Positions 35,760 to 46,015 of a stretch of 64,000 nucleotides of DNA are shown here, in pieces (the first letter of the stretch is position 1; the number at the start of each line of letters is the position of its first letter). The translations under genes and the position numbers were made by a program. The notes beneath the pieces were generated by a model. It searched no databases. It was not told the DNA's origin and was given only the letters and a program-made list of their open reading frames with translations. The stretch is from contig NC_090439.1 in NCBI RefSeq assembly GCF_031143425.1, forward strand, positions 644,801,465-644,865,464. The letters are read 5' to 3'. This stretch comes from Pleurodeles waltl (taxonomy: Eukaryota > Chordata > Amphibia > Caudata > Salamandridae).

Positions 35760-37110
35760 ACACTCAAATAGACATATTAGGCACCGCGGAAAAACAAAAA
35801 TGCCAAAACTTTGCATCCAAGTACCCCCACACTCAGTCTAAAGGCAGTGCGCTAAGGATGAGTTGGTCAGGGATATTTGCTTAGGCTTTTCCGCCTCTCC
35901 CACTTATTCCTTTTCTACTTAAGAAACTCAAACAATCTTCCCTCACCATGATACTTGTAGCACCCACGTGATCATGTCATAAATTGTTAACAACACTTCT
36001 GGATCTTTCACTAGTTCCACGCCAGAAACTCCCCAACAGGCCGAACCTTCTAACACAGAATCAAGGACAAATAGGGCATCCGGGCCCCAAATCACTCAAC
36101 CTAGCAATATGGCTTCTGAGGTCATATAATTTGGATATTTACAACTTCTGCAAGAATATATGTACATTCTTAAAGTAGCATGTAGACTCACAGCCAGATA
36201 ATGTTATACAGCAAAGTTGAAACACTTTGTCTGCTACTGCCAACCAAAAACATTGACCCTCCCAAACCAACTACGCAACAGATTGTTTGTTACTTACTGC
36301 ATTTACAAAAAGCTAATTTAGCTTACTCTTCCATTCAACTTCGTTTAGCAGCTATAGCTGCATATCTTCAAAATAGACCGCATACTCGTTGATTCAGGGT
36401 TCTAGTCATTAATGCATTTACGGAAGGACATAAGAGTCATTCCAACAAGGGTGCCTCAGACACCATCCTGGAAACTTAATATTGTTCTAACAAGACTCAT
36501 GGGTCTTTGAGCCACTACATTCCTATTCCTTACAGTTCTTATCATGGAAGGTAGCTTTTCTGGTGGCTATCAGTTCCCTTAGACGTGTTGGTGAGCTCCA
36601 GGCTTTAACCCTGGAAGCACCGTTCTTCCAGGTTCACAAAAAAAAAGTAGTTCTGTGAACTAATCCTAAATTCCTACCAAAGGTAGTCTTCCCAGATTCA
36701 CATGAATCAATCAATGAATAGAACTGCCAGTTTTCTTTCCCCAGCCGGACTCTGTGGCTGAAAGTGCTTTAAACACTCTTGATACAAAAAGGGCTCTTAT
36801 ATATTATATAGACTGAACCAAACTGTTCAGGAAAACTAAACGACTTTTTGTGGCATTTTCACTGCCCTACAAAGGAAACCCTATATCAAAATCAGGTATA
36901 GCTAGGTGGATAGTCGAGTGTAGTCAAACGTGCTATGCTAAAGCAAAACTAAACTTACCTCTCACACCTAAAGCACACACTACTAGGAAGAAGGGTGCGT
37001 CTATAGATTTCATAGGGAACATACCTATAGCAGATATTTGTAAAGCAGCTACATGATCTACACCACATACCTTTACAAAACACTATTGTGTAGGTGTACC
37101 AGCAAGGCAA
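35760..37110 (+). pseudogene. DIRS-3 tyrosine recombinase with catalytic residues retained
   Basis: The recombinase is spread over frames but its catalytic residues are visible. The first Arg lies in 'LVAISSLRRVGELQAL' (about 36560-36605), the H-x-x-R motif is AHTTRKKG (36970-36993), and the tyrosine is in TKHYC (37074-37088). The N-terminal SAM-like region includes 'PKPTTQQIVCYLLHL' and 'SIQLRLAAIAAYLQ' at 36201-36392. One stop lies between H-x-x-R and the tyrosine (TGA at 37053-37055), and other frame breaks lie upstream. In this window it is the fullest recombinase. Confidence 0.85.
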
Positions 37111-37212
37111 CAAGCTAATGTTGGCCAAGCAGTACTTAGGACACTTTCCAAATAATTTACAACTCCAGCAGCCACTGCTTTATGGAGGGACTGCTTTTCA
37201 GTCTGTGCACAG

Positions 37213-37305
37213 CATGTGTATCTACAGCCACACATGCCATTGAACGGAAAACGTTCCTTACCAGTAGACATCTGTTCATGGCATTTAGTGCTGTAGATTC
37301 ACATG
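37213..37305. repeat. DIRS-3 internal complementary region
   Basis: Arms 37213-37239 (catgtgtatctacagccaca) and 37279-37305 (ends ctgtagattcacatg) are near reverse complements with a 39-base centre. The first arm matches the reverse of the left terminal repeat start, the second the reverse of the right terminal repeat end. It follows the recombinase end by about 100 bases. Confidence 0.85.
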
Positions 37306-37435
37306 TGCCCTCCCTCCTCCCCGGAGGCCACGGCGTTGCAATTATGTTATTATGTAAATATTGTATATACATAGACACACTGCATGGACATCTTTCTCTT
37401 CTACTCTTTCCACACTACTCTCCCATCTGCAGATA

Positions 37436-37640
37436 AAGCAATCTAACACAGGACTCGATGCCCTTGCGCAATATCACCGAGAGGTGAAGTCACTTCTCCC
37501 CGTAATTTGAAAACATTCTTTGAAGAAAAACAAGTTGTACCACTCCGAACCCAACACTAGCTGGCGAACTTATGCACTGCATGTGAATCTAAAGCACTAC
37601 ATGCCACAAACAGATGTCTACTGGTAAGTAACATTTCCAT
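37436..37640 (-). repeat. DIRS-3 right inverted terminal repeat
   Basis: Reverse complement of the left repeat at 31897-32110. It holds 'aagcaatctaacacaggact', 'gaaaaacaagttgtaccact', 'ccgaacccaacactagctgg', and ends 'atgtctactggtaagtaac'. The same repeat ends DIRS-4 near 44512. Confidence 0.88.
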
Positions 37641-37754
37641 ATATCTGCAGACATTATACTAAACAAAATCATTCTGACAATGTGACTGCACAATGTGCGG
37701 TACTCAAATACAGACTGCAGTTACTTATTCAGTACAGTTACTGTGTCACATAAT

Positions 37755-37990
37755 AAAGTTATTTCCCTTTCTGGTATTGTAAGTTTCTGATAGATACTTT
37801 TAACTGCAGATTCCTCGCCTTGTGAATATTCACTATGCATCTGAGTGGATCTGAAAACCTTAAAGCAGTACTCCTGTGTACCGGTAGGTAGCATAATGTG
37901 GCTGCACAAGAATTTTGTTCCGCTCTGGAAACGACAAGCGGAGCTGCATGTAAGTCCCACTTATGTGTGCTGATGTCAGTTCCTTTCTTT
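37755..37990 (+). repeat. DIRS-5 left terminal repeat
   Basis: It shares with the DIRS-1 repeat 'aagtt.ttt.c.tt', 'gatagata..tttaactgcag', 'gattcctcgccttgtgaat', 'gcatctgagtggatctgaaa', and 'aagcagtactcctgtg'. Divergence is higher than between DIRS-3 and DIRS-4. Confidence 0.65.
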
Positions 37991-38039
37991 CCACACCTTC
38001 AGACATTGACCTGGAGTTCTACTCGCTTGTCTTTGGCAA

Positions 38040-39900
38040 GTCTTTATTGCAGTATTTCTCTTTTTTTTTTATCAGTGTGCAAGGGAAATATGTCTATTCC
38101 CAAAATGACATGGTTTACACCTTGTGGGGACTGTCCAAACAAATGTCTGTGTCAGACCCCGACAAGGTATGCCTGTAGTATCTTGGCCCGTAGCACAACT
38201 CTAGGGCCTGTGACAACCGCGCCCAGATGAATCCAGAAGGCATACAGGACATAAATGTAAAACTTTCTGTCACCAAACATCAGAATGCTCAGCACTGCAA
38301 CAAGTCGAATGGAGGATAATCTTCCCGCTTCTGAAATCACTCTTGTGGCAGCTTCTTGTCATTGTGGAAGTTTTCGGGTAATTCAAAGAAAAAGCTTAGA
38401 AAGTCCAAGTGGAAATAATCCCTTTCCTGCCACTCTCTAACTCCAGAGAGGGTGTCACCCGGTCCTTCTCCTGATCTCCATCAGAGCTTATCAAGTGTCT
38501 GTTCCCAATGCATCCTAAATTTCCAGGTCCATTGGTGACTTTGCAGCATGTAGAGGCCTTCTGGGAGGCTATGCTGCACATTTTCACTGCATCACCTGTG
38601 TTACTTCTGGTGCACCTTCAGGTCTCAAGGATCTGCAAGGACATCCAGTTGGGCTTCTGCTGGCAGATCCACCCTTTGTGTTGTCTGTGCCCCTTGGACC
38701 TGCATCAGGGTCAGCACTAACTTTACTGCCGACTTAAATTTTGCCACCACCCCCTGCACCTGTTACCTTTGCTTCAATGCCGATGCTGACACAGCTGGAG
38801 GGGGATTTGCAGTCTACTGTGCTGTCTGATTCTGAAGAGAATCCGCCATAACCTTGACCGAGGCCATGTCCATCTCCCACCAGAGTGACACTTTGCACAG
38901 TTATTTTGGTACTACCTCAGCAAGGACCATTTTGATGAGAGGGATGGTTATGTACCCCCAACATGCCAAATGGACTTAGTACTTCTCCAGACACTGGCCT
39001 TGTGTCATCTCCTGGTCCTGCTACTGAGAAAAGTGCCTCTTTGCAGGAATTATGAGAAGGGCAGCAGAGGTATTAGACCTACAACTTCCAACTTCCAACT
39101 GTGGAGGTGCAGATTAATGTTCTGACTGAGGTGCTCCACAATGGTCAAGCTCCTAGTGAATCTCTATTGCCATTTAATGAGATCCCTGTGGATGGTCACT
39201 TGGACAAATTCATGGTTGAAATGAGCAGTTAATAGGCACGTCGCTCCAACTCATCAGTCAAAGGGTGACCCATCCTTTGTGACACATCAGTTTACTCAAG
39301 AGAGTCTGTGGTGCAGACATCCTCCAGTAAAGATTTTCACAGCACCTTACCTACCACTCCACCTGATCATAAGTCCCAGAGAATCAAACTATTTTGCAGC
39401 TGTATTTTTTCTCTCTGCAAACTTTGCTCAGCTCTCACTTTAGACCGCTGTCTTCAAGACATCTATTTCCATTCACTATGGGACATAATAACCGAGGTTT
39501 TACTAGCAGTTCTGGATCACTTTCAGGCATCCCTGACCCAAGCTGTCGAGGAGAGCTGCAATGCAGCAAAATATGTAATTCGCTCTAGCTTGGGCACGAC
39601 CTGCTGCCTAGGTCAAGCGATGGGCATAACAAGTGTGGCCCTTTGGCTCCACACCTAGATGAGGTCAACAGGCATATCTGGGGTGTTCAAGCATCTCTAA
39701 CGGACATGCCATTTGAAAGGCTCTCCCCTTTTCGGCAATAAAGTGGAGTCTGCCATTGAAAGGTTTAAGAAGGCAGGGCCAAAACATGTTCCTTGGGTCT
39801 TTCAGTCCCCACCAGACAGTTCCACTAGCACTTTTTCCTTCACCATGGCTATGGTCCAGTAGTTTCGCCAACGCCAGACTCCTTCAGCCTAGCAGGCCTT
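38040..39900 (+). pseudogene. gag: DIRS-5 gag, broken
   Basis: A cysteine cluster near 38120-38150 (CGDCPNKCLC) corresponds to the CNVC/CSEC region of DIRS-1 Gag. Then come 'ASMPMLTQLEGDLQSTV' (about 38775), 'LTEVLHNGQAPSESLLPFNE' (about 39120-39180) and, in 39430-39640, 'LWDIITEVLLAVLDHFQASL' and 'EESCNAAKYVIRS', which match the LGRYSPTLWD to DERDAAKF end of DIRS-1 Gag. The C-terminal piece 'VESAIERFKKAG' is near 39748. Many stops. Confidence 0.72.
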
Positions 39901-39961
39901 TTACCGTTTTTGTGGCTGATACTGTGGTTCACAAAGAGAAAGCCTAAGGACAGCAGGGAAC

Positions 39962-41000
39962 ATGCAGAGCACAGTTGCCCGCCCCTCTTCCATCTACAGC
40001 TACAAAACTGCGTTAATGTGTCAGGATCCAATATTTCCTCCAAGGGTGGCAAGCCACCACTTTGCCCTCTCATTTCTTTCCTTTCTTGCTGCACCTTTCA
40101 CCACCATCAGAATGGCAGACAGAAAACTACCTGTCCATCTTGCAGCAGGCAATGCAGGCTCTTTTAGCCAAAAGTATCATAGCGATGGTTCTGGTCTTCC
40201 TAGAGAGGAACTAGTTTTACTCTTGCTATTTCCTTGTTCAAAAGGACAAAGGGCTTTGTCCTATTTGAGATTGTCTCCTTCACAAAGTCTTCCTGTGGAA
40301 AAACAAATTCAAGATCAGGCTAGCCCAGGTCCCGTTTGCCCTAGACGTGGAGACTGGATGGTGCTGTTGAACCTTCAAGATGCTTATTTCAGTATTCCTG
40401 TCCAGCAGACCCAACCTTTAATTGTGGTTGACAGAGAGCCAGCAACATTTCCAGATTGCTGTGCTCCATCTTGGCCTCACAAGTACCCTATGGGTGTTAA
40501 CAAAAGTGATGGCATTGGTTGCAGCACAACTTGTGATGTTGGAGGTACAAGTCTTCCTCTACTTTGGTGACTGGCTGCTGAAGACGAGCCTACCCCCACA
40601 GTCGCCAACCACTCCAGACAACAGCAAACCTCCTAGTATTTCTGGGCTTCACTATCAACATGCCAAAGTCAGACCTGACTCCTTTGTCGATGCTCTCGTT
40701 CATCAGAGCTATTCTGAGTACGGTAAAGTTTCACACCTTTCTCTTGGAGTGGAGAGGCCACAGCTTGTTTAACGCCTTTCCTTTGGAGTGTCCACAACAT
40801 TTGAAATGCGATCCCGATTTTTTAGCTACTGTCCTGAATATCATTGCAGATGACTTTGCAGCTGTTGGGATTGGTCATCTGCTGGTCAAACATACTAAGT
40901 GGCACATGTAGTCTCTGCACTGGGACCTTATGTCACAGTGGGCACAGCACCAGGGTAGTCTGTCAGATTGTATCCAGACTTCTGAGTAAACTTCAAAAGA
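39962..41000 (+). pseudogene. DIRS-5 reverse transcriptase, broken
   Basis: The palm starts 'RRGDWMVLLNLQDAYFSIPV' (about 40343-40402); the first catalytic Asp (LD in relatives) is Asn here. The YLDDW box reads YFGDW ('FLYFGDWLLK', 40552-40581), so another catalytic Asp is lost. The rest follows in fragments: 'GLHYQHAKVRPDS' (about 40650) and thumb 'MSQWAQHQGSLSDCIQ' (about 40930-40978, across frames). Inactive. Confidence 0.78.
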
Positions 41001-41049
41001 TCTGCAGTGGTGACTACTGGACCGAAATTGGATCAGTGGCGGACCCCTC

Positions 41050-41194
41050 TGCGTACCCCACCCACAACTGACGGTGATGATGGATGCATCGCTTGTGGGT
41101 TTGGGAGGTCATCTGGGAGAAGTGGAAATCAGAGGCCTCTGACCACTAGAGAATCAAAGCTACATCAGTTTGTTGGAATTGAAGGCAGTTCACC
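41050..41194 (+). pseudogene. DIRS-5 RNase H, truncated
   Basis: Reads 'LTVMMDASLVGLGGHLGE', 'VEIRGL', a stop, then 'SYISLLELKAVHLF' (about 41165-41194). The sequence then changes abruptly to a T-tract and a minus-strand LINE tail. The first Asp and the Glu are kept; the rest of the domain is absent. Confidence 0.78.
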
Positions 41195-42529
41195 TTTTTT
41201 CACAGTATGTCTTTATTAGTTTTCATGTGTTTGACAATGCTTTCCAATAAAGAGTGTGCCAACAGTCATGGAATGTTAGCAAGTAGAACGTAATTGAAGA
41301 AACAAAGGAACATTTAAGTGTACATAAATTAAAACATTCAGCATTTCTCTGTTCTAATAAGTGCAGTTCCAAAAGTCCCAAATAAGGTTCCAGAACAGAG
41401 GCAGACAGGAGAGAAGAAACTAAAAAAAAAAAAAAAAAAGTGGAATAGCCAGCACTCTGAGTCTGCATCCAAAAGAGGTATGTTTGGGAGCAGGGATTAT
41501 CTACCCAAATTTAGAGGTTTGTGAGTAGAAGTATGCAACGCTCTTAACTTCCACGACCAATCACCTTCTCCAGCCTTCAAGGCATTTTGTCATCTGATTT
41601 TGCTTCTACTTTTTTCCAAATATCCAAAGCAAACATACCTAACATTCAAAACACACAATTTAGTTAGGGCATCGGTTTTTGCATAAACCCATTTCTTTAG
41701 ATCTCTAAGCCATATCCCCACCAGCGGCATCGTAGAAGACCACTAGGACATAGCAACACTCTGTTAGGCAAGTATATAGTTAAGGTCTATGAATCTATTC
41801 ACATATTCGGGTTGCTTTTGAGCGTGTTCTTAGCCCCAAAAGTGCTGTGTTCTTAGCCCCAAAAGAAAGTGCAAAGCCTTCTACAGTATGTGACTGCCCA
41901 TAATATCACAAGCGTGTTGCATCACTTCATCTTAGTAACTGCTTATGATTGGGCACATTCAGACCATATGGGAAAAGCCAGCTTCTTCCTCCGTGCACCG
42001 TGGGCAGAAGTGCGGGGGTATGAGTACATACACCTGAAACTCATAGGTGAAAAATATGTGTGGTGTAAATGAATAAACTGGACTTTTTGTAGACACTGCT
42101 TTTTATTGGTATTGGAGACTTCCTGTCTGGTGTGGGTCTCCAACTATTATTTAATTATTTTCAGTCATAATCCGTGACAGAGTTGTACTGTACCTGATAG
42201 ATATTTTATTGCCCCCCTACAGTGGCCATGTATCAGAAGTGCTTGCATCAAGGTAGAAGCCTCATGGGCATTGTGTGTCTTGCCCAAAGTCTAGAGAAAT
42301 TGACACTATAACGCTGAGTATAGAAGAAAGCTCCCAGGGCCCAGTCCGTACGCTCTCTTCAGATCAACAAAGGGTCATAGCATCTTATCGTCCAACAGAT
42401 CACCCCTTGTTGAGAAGGCACCCTCTGTTCAGGGTCACACATTATGTTGTACCTTTGAACCCTGTGCAGTCAGGCAATACCGATGAGGGAGTTCCGGAGC
42501 AAAGGGGATATGTCTGCCCCCTAGAGGAA
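41195..42529 (-). mobile_element. Minus-strand LINE 3' end or other insert, poorly resolved
   Basis: Read on the minus strand, an AATAAA (41217-41212) is followed by a run of A that meets the DIRS-5 RNase H at 41194. This is the shape of a LINE or retroposed 3' end with a short poly(A) tail. A second A-run on the plus strand lies at 41421-41438. No ORF2 protein is readable up to 42529, so the element may be 5'-truncated and the remainder (about 41440-42529) is unassigned. Confidence 0.45.
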
Positions 42530-42745
42530 CGTATATGTTCAGTGGCATGTGTGGCTGTATATACACATGCTCTGCATACTCCCACCATCTAGTGTTGGGT
42601 TTGGAGTGTTGCAAGTTGTTTTTCTTCAAAGAAACATTTTCGAGTCACAGGATTGAGTGACTCCTGCTTTTTGGTGATATTGCGCATGGGAGTCAACTCC
42701 TTTGTTAGATTATTTTCTCTCCACTGCCTGGTTCGGACGTGTGTC
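42530..42745 (+). repeat. DIRS-4 left inverted terminal repeat
   Basis: Reads 'cagtggcatgtgtggctgta', 'catctagtgttgggtttgga', 'gttgtttttcttcaaagaaa', 'gcgcatgggagtcaactcc' and 'ctggttcggacgtgtg'. It is the reverse partner of 44310-44512. Confidence 0.88.
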
Positions 42746-42899
42746 TCTTCGCTCCATCTTCCCCTTTCTCCGGTTTCAAAACCTTTCTTTCCATCTTTTG
42801 CTCCATCTAGGGTATTGTCCTTAATCATGTTTTCTTTCATTCTCGCACACGGATCACTCCGTCGGTCAAAGAACTGACTGCACGCCCTCCGGGCCGCCC

Positions 42900-43785
42900 T
42901 CATCCATTTAGACCTACCTCAGCACATGGCACCGACTTGTATGCTGTGCTGATGGAACGGATGCTGTTTTGATTCTGTTCTCGGTGCCATGCAAAATTCC
43001 CGCACACCGACCAACATCTGGTGTGTAACCGGTCTCTCTCCCCCCAACCATCAAGAAGCCACCTGCAACGCATGCAGGTCCTTCAGATCAAAAAAGACCT
43101 TTTGAGACAGAAGAGCTCGTCGGCTACAGATGGTGCAGAAGACTCCGGAAGGCACTCTGGACATCTTCGGGGAGGAGTACGCCCAGAAGGAGCCGGGACA
43201 GGAGGAGGCCTCCTCCATCCAGAACTCCAACGTCCAGTCAGACTTCGAAAACCACATGGTAACATTGGTGCAACCCGTGAGTACCATGGCCCCTCCTGCC
43301 CCCTCGAAGACTGTCAGAAAGCCTCTTACCAAGGTCGCCGGACCCCTCACTGCCACCAGGCCATGGCCCGTACCGTACAACAGACTTGGGTGCCCTGCCC
43401 TCTGGCTCAGCACTGAAAATTGCCAAGATGTCGTCTTCTGCACCGACCTCAACATCTTCGGTCTGAGGTGTTGTTGCTATTTCCATTCGACTTTCGGTAC
43501 CAAGCCAAACAAGCTCCACCTTTGCGTTGGCTCAGACAAAAGGACACAGAACAAAATACTTGGTTTCGAAAATCAGGGATTCAACGTCTTCGGAGCCGAA
43601 AGACTCTAGTCAATCTTGGGACACACCATCTCCCGCTGAACCCATGTTGGAGACCATGAATGTTCGTCAGTGCCGCCTTCGCATCCAGGAGGGTACAGGG
43701 CGCATTATTGCTTCCCTCCTGTCACCTTCAAGAGGAAACTATCTTTTCTGCAGTCTCTGGCTACTTCACCACCTCCAAAGAAGCC
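42900..43785 (+). pseudogene. gag: DIRS-4 gag, N-terminal half
   Basis: Reads in pieces: 'EGTLDIFGEEYAQ' and 'TLVQPVSTMAPPAPSKT' (43130-43330), then 43643-43695 'TMNVRQCRLRIQEGTG', then 'TFKRKLSFLQSLATSPPPKK' (about 43725-43782). These match DIRS-3 ('MDARQHRLHIQEGTG', 'KRKLTFKEVLDISPPPKK') and DIRS-2 (DIFG, QPAST). The reading frame ends at the inversion junction. Overlapping frames on the other strand are shadows. Confidence 0.78.
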
Positions 43786-44040
43786 ATGGCTTTTGGCGGT
43801 GTCCATGGCTTTTTTCAGCTTCTCAAGGGTTGAATCCACTTGAAGGGGGAAACGATGCTCCTTGTCGAAGGGCATATCGAGTACTGCTTGTTGTATCTGT
43901 GGTTTAAAACCTGAGCATCGAAGCCAGGCATGTCCTCTTACTAGGATGCTGGTGTTGATACCGCATGCAGTCATGTCTGCAGCATCTAGGGCACATCTGA
44001 TGGAGTTATTACTGATTGCCTGCCCTTCTGTGACTGCAGC
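43786..44040 (-). pseudogene. gag: Inverted gag C-terminal segment of DIRS-4
   Basis: On the minus strand the frame at 43974-43705 reads 'HAWLRCSGFKPQIQQAVLDM', 'PFDKEHRFPLQVDSTLEKLK'. The same block is on the plus strand in DIRS-3 (AWLRCSGFKPEVQQAVLNM, 33895-33955) and, in a diverged form, in the family. Upstream on the minus strand (44040-43975) the match continues into the DIRS-3 sequence near 33800-33895. So this part of gag was flipped within the element. Confidence 0.85.
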
Positions 44041-44134
44041 AAGTCAATGTAGGCCAAGCAGTACTTTCCAGTCTGCAACTCCCACAGGCTTGTCACCACT
44101 TTCATGGAGGGACTGCTTTACAGTCTGTGCAGAG

Positions 44135-44228
44135 CATATGTATCTACAGCCACACATGCCATTGAACGAAAAAGGTTAATTACCCAATAAGTATCTGTTT
44201 GTGGCTTGTAGTGCTGTAGATTCACATG
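44135..44228. repeat. DIRS-4 internal complementary region
   Basis: Arms 44135-44161 (catatgtatctacagccaca) and 44202-44228 (tggcttgtagtgctgtagat and on to cacatg) are near reverse complements. Same layout as in DIRS-3. Confidence 0.82.
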
Positions 44229-44309
44229 CGCCCTCCTTCCTCCCCGGACGCCTGTGGCCGCTTCAGTTACTTTATATTTCCTCTACACACCTTTTCTCAT
44301 CGACCTGTG

Positions 44310-44512
44310 GGAAAGCAATCTAACAAAGGAGTCGATGCCCATGCACAGTATCACAGAGAAGGAGTCACTCGATCCTGTGACTTGAAAATGCTTCTTGGAA
44401 GAAACATAACTTGCAACACTCCGAACCCAACACAAGTTGACAAGAGTATGCAGAGCATGTGAATCTACAGCACTACATGCCACAAGCAGATGTTTATTGG
44501 GTAAGTAACATT
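44310..44512 (-). repeat. DIRS-4 right inverted terminal repeat
   Basis: Reverse complement of 42530-42745, with 'aagcaatctaacaaaggagt', 'gcccatgcacagtatcac', 'cactccgaacccaacacaag' and 'gaatctacagcactacatgc'. Confidence 0.87.
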
Positions 44513-44850
44513 TCCCTTTTTTCAAACTTGATCTATCCTCATAAGAACATTCCCCTCATTATTACCAGGATTCCAGACCGAGAACATAACCCACTCCAAC
44601 ATATCCCTCCCCCACAATACAAAAAAAAAAAAAAAAACCTCTGCACATCAATAAACCAGTGACCCAGCTCAGAACTGTGTCTGTCTCCCAGCAACCACAA
44701 CAGGTTTTGCAGCTTCTCTGCAGCCCAGTATACTTGTAATTGGGGGCACTATAGGATCACACAATGTCATCAATGCCACCCTGTGCCTACCTGCAGCCTA
44801 CATCAGCCTATATCAGCACACTCAAATGTGGATGGAGCTCTCAAAAGAGC
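44513..44850. other. No gene seen; A-run at 44618-44636
   Basis: Unassigned sequence between DIRS-4 and the minus-strand LINE fragments. The A-run on the plus strand could be the tail of a short retroposed piece, but no body is recognisable. Confidence 0.35.
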
Positions 44851-46015
44851 CCATGCTTAAGTGCCTCTGGGAGTGCTGCAAAAAGTACAACAGTTGGGAG
44901 AGGATCAGCGTCTTAGATATCAAAATACCCATGGGCGACAGCAGAAGTGCACTCCAAAGGAGGATCAACGTCCTTCTCAAGTTTCCATCTAACAGGTCCT
45001 TTTCAAGATAATGTATACGGACACCCGGATATATGAACACCCGGATAGTTACTGGTATTGCATTTTCACTGCAGGAGTGTTCTAGGCATTGAGGCACACT
45101 GGTCTTTGGAAAGTTGGTCAGTGGGAATGAGCAGGATTTGTCCCTCCCCTCTTGAGGCCCAATATTTTACCAAAGCTGCCTAGTGGGGCTGTTGCATTCT
45201 GCAAGATATTACAGATCTCACAAAGTTACATTAGAGCATCATCTGCATATGAAGACATGATCTGCCATTATTCCGTCACTTGAAGTCTCCAGTCTGGTCA
45301 CCTAATCGCATGCCAACAAGTCCATAGCCAATGCAGAAATTATGGGGATTGTGGCAACCCTGTCTTGTACCTCTTTCTATCTTTATATGGTTGGATATCA
45401 TTTTCCCCATACTCTTGACACCGAGGATGAGTAGAGAAGCTTCACCCAACCTAGAAACTAAGGCCCTGGTCCACATTATGTAGCACCGTCAGAAAGTAGG
45501 TTCACCTCAGGGTGTCAGAGACCTTCTCAGCATCCCTGAAGGCCACTTGTGGGTAGGTCTTCAATTGCTGCACTCAATCCATAACCATAAACAAGCAATG
45601 TAGATTGAGAAAGGAGTTTCTGCCTGGGGTAAACCCATTCTGTTCAGGTCCTGTGATTTTCTGCACAACAGGTAACAGCCGGTTTGCCAAGATTTTACCT
45701 AGGATTTTGGAATCCATGTTTAGTAAGGATAGCAGGCAATAAAAGCTTACATTCAGAGGTTCCTTGCCTCACTTCTGGAGGACCACTAAAAGTGCCTCTC
45801 TCATGGAAGCTGGCAGAATCACTTTTTCCGGCGCCACCTCATAAACTCGAAGTACGCGAGGTGCCATCTGAATGTGGACTAAAATTCCACAAGCAGCTTG
45901 CCTTTACCAGGGGTCTTGCCCCTTACTATTTGTTGGATAGAAAGTCTTATTTCCTCCAGTGTTGATGGTTCTTCCAGTTCTGAGCACTGGAGTGCATTAA
46001 CGACCAAGTCCACTG
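44850..46015 (-). pseudogene. L1/Tx1 ORF2 RT fragment, minus copy B
   Basis: Reading from high to low coordinates: 'LEEIRLSIQQIVRGKTPGKG' (about 45968-45905), 'REALLVVLQK' (about 45800), 'LNMDSKILGKILANRLLPVV' then 'GPEQNGFTPGRNSFLNL' (about 45715-45610), 'AFRDAEKVSDTLR', 'IKIERGTRQGC' (about 45390-45355), and an intact YADD (45249-45238). These are successive conserved blocks of L1/Tx1 RT. Stops and frame changes break it. It ends without a clear 3' tail near 44850. A long A/T-run at 46023-46050 bounds its upstream side. Confidence 0.82.

Larger units (their letters stand above)
31897..37640 (+). mobile_element. DIRS-3: the best preserved DIRS copy
   Basis: A complete set of parts: left terminal repeat, gag, RT, RNase H, tyrosine recombinase, internal complementary region and right inverted repeat, over 5.7 kb. 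It keeps the longest Gag frame, the RT catalytic aspartates and the recombinase catalytic residues. Even so, stops and frameshifts separate the domains and single residues are changed (YLDDW to HLDDW, third RNase H Asp to Glu). It is directly followed by DIRS-5. Confidence 0.92.
37755..41194 (+). mobile_element. DIRS-5, 3'-truncated by a LINE tail
   Basis: Left terminal repeat, gag, RT and the first half of RNase H are present. The sequence stops inside RNase H at 41194, where a minus-strand LINE tail begins. No recombinase, internal complementary region or right repeat follows. Its Gag and terminal repeat resemble DIRS-1, not DIRS-3, so two DIRS families are present in the window. All domains are broken by stops and frameshifts. 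Confidence 0.82.
42530..44512 (+). mobile_element. DIRS-4, internally deleted with inverted segment
   Basis: Left terminal repeat (42530-42745), the N-terminal half of gag (42900-43785), an inverted gag C-terminal segment (43786-44040), then internal complementary region (44135-44228) and right repeat (44310-44512). RT, RNase H and recombinase are missing. The inversion begins at the palindrome AAGCCATGGCTT (43781-43792). The ends are family mates of DIRS-3, so this is a rearranged non-autonomous derivative. Confidence 0.85.

Noticed and set aside
43051..43455. 134-codon minus-strand frame and its neighbours at 43083-43519
   Set aside because: Antisense shadow of DIRS-4 gag, which is recognisable on the plus strand.
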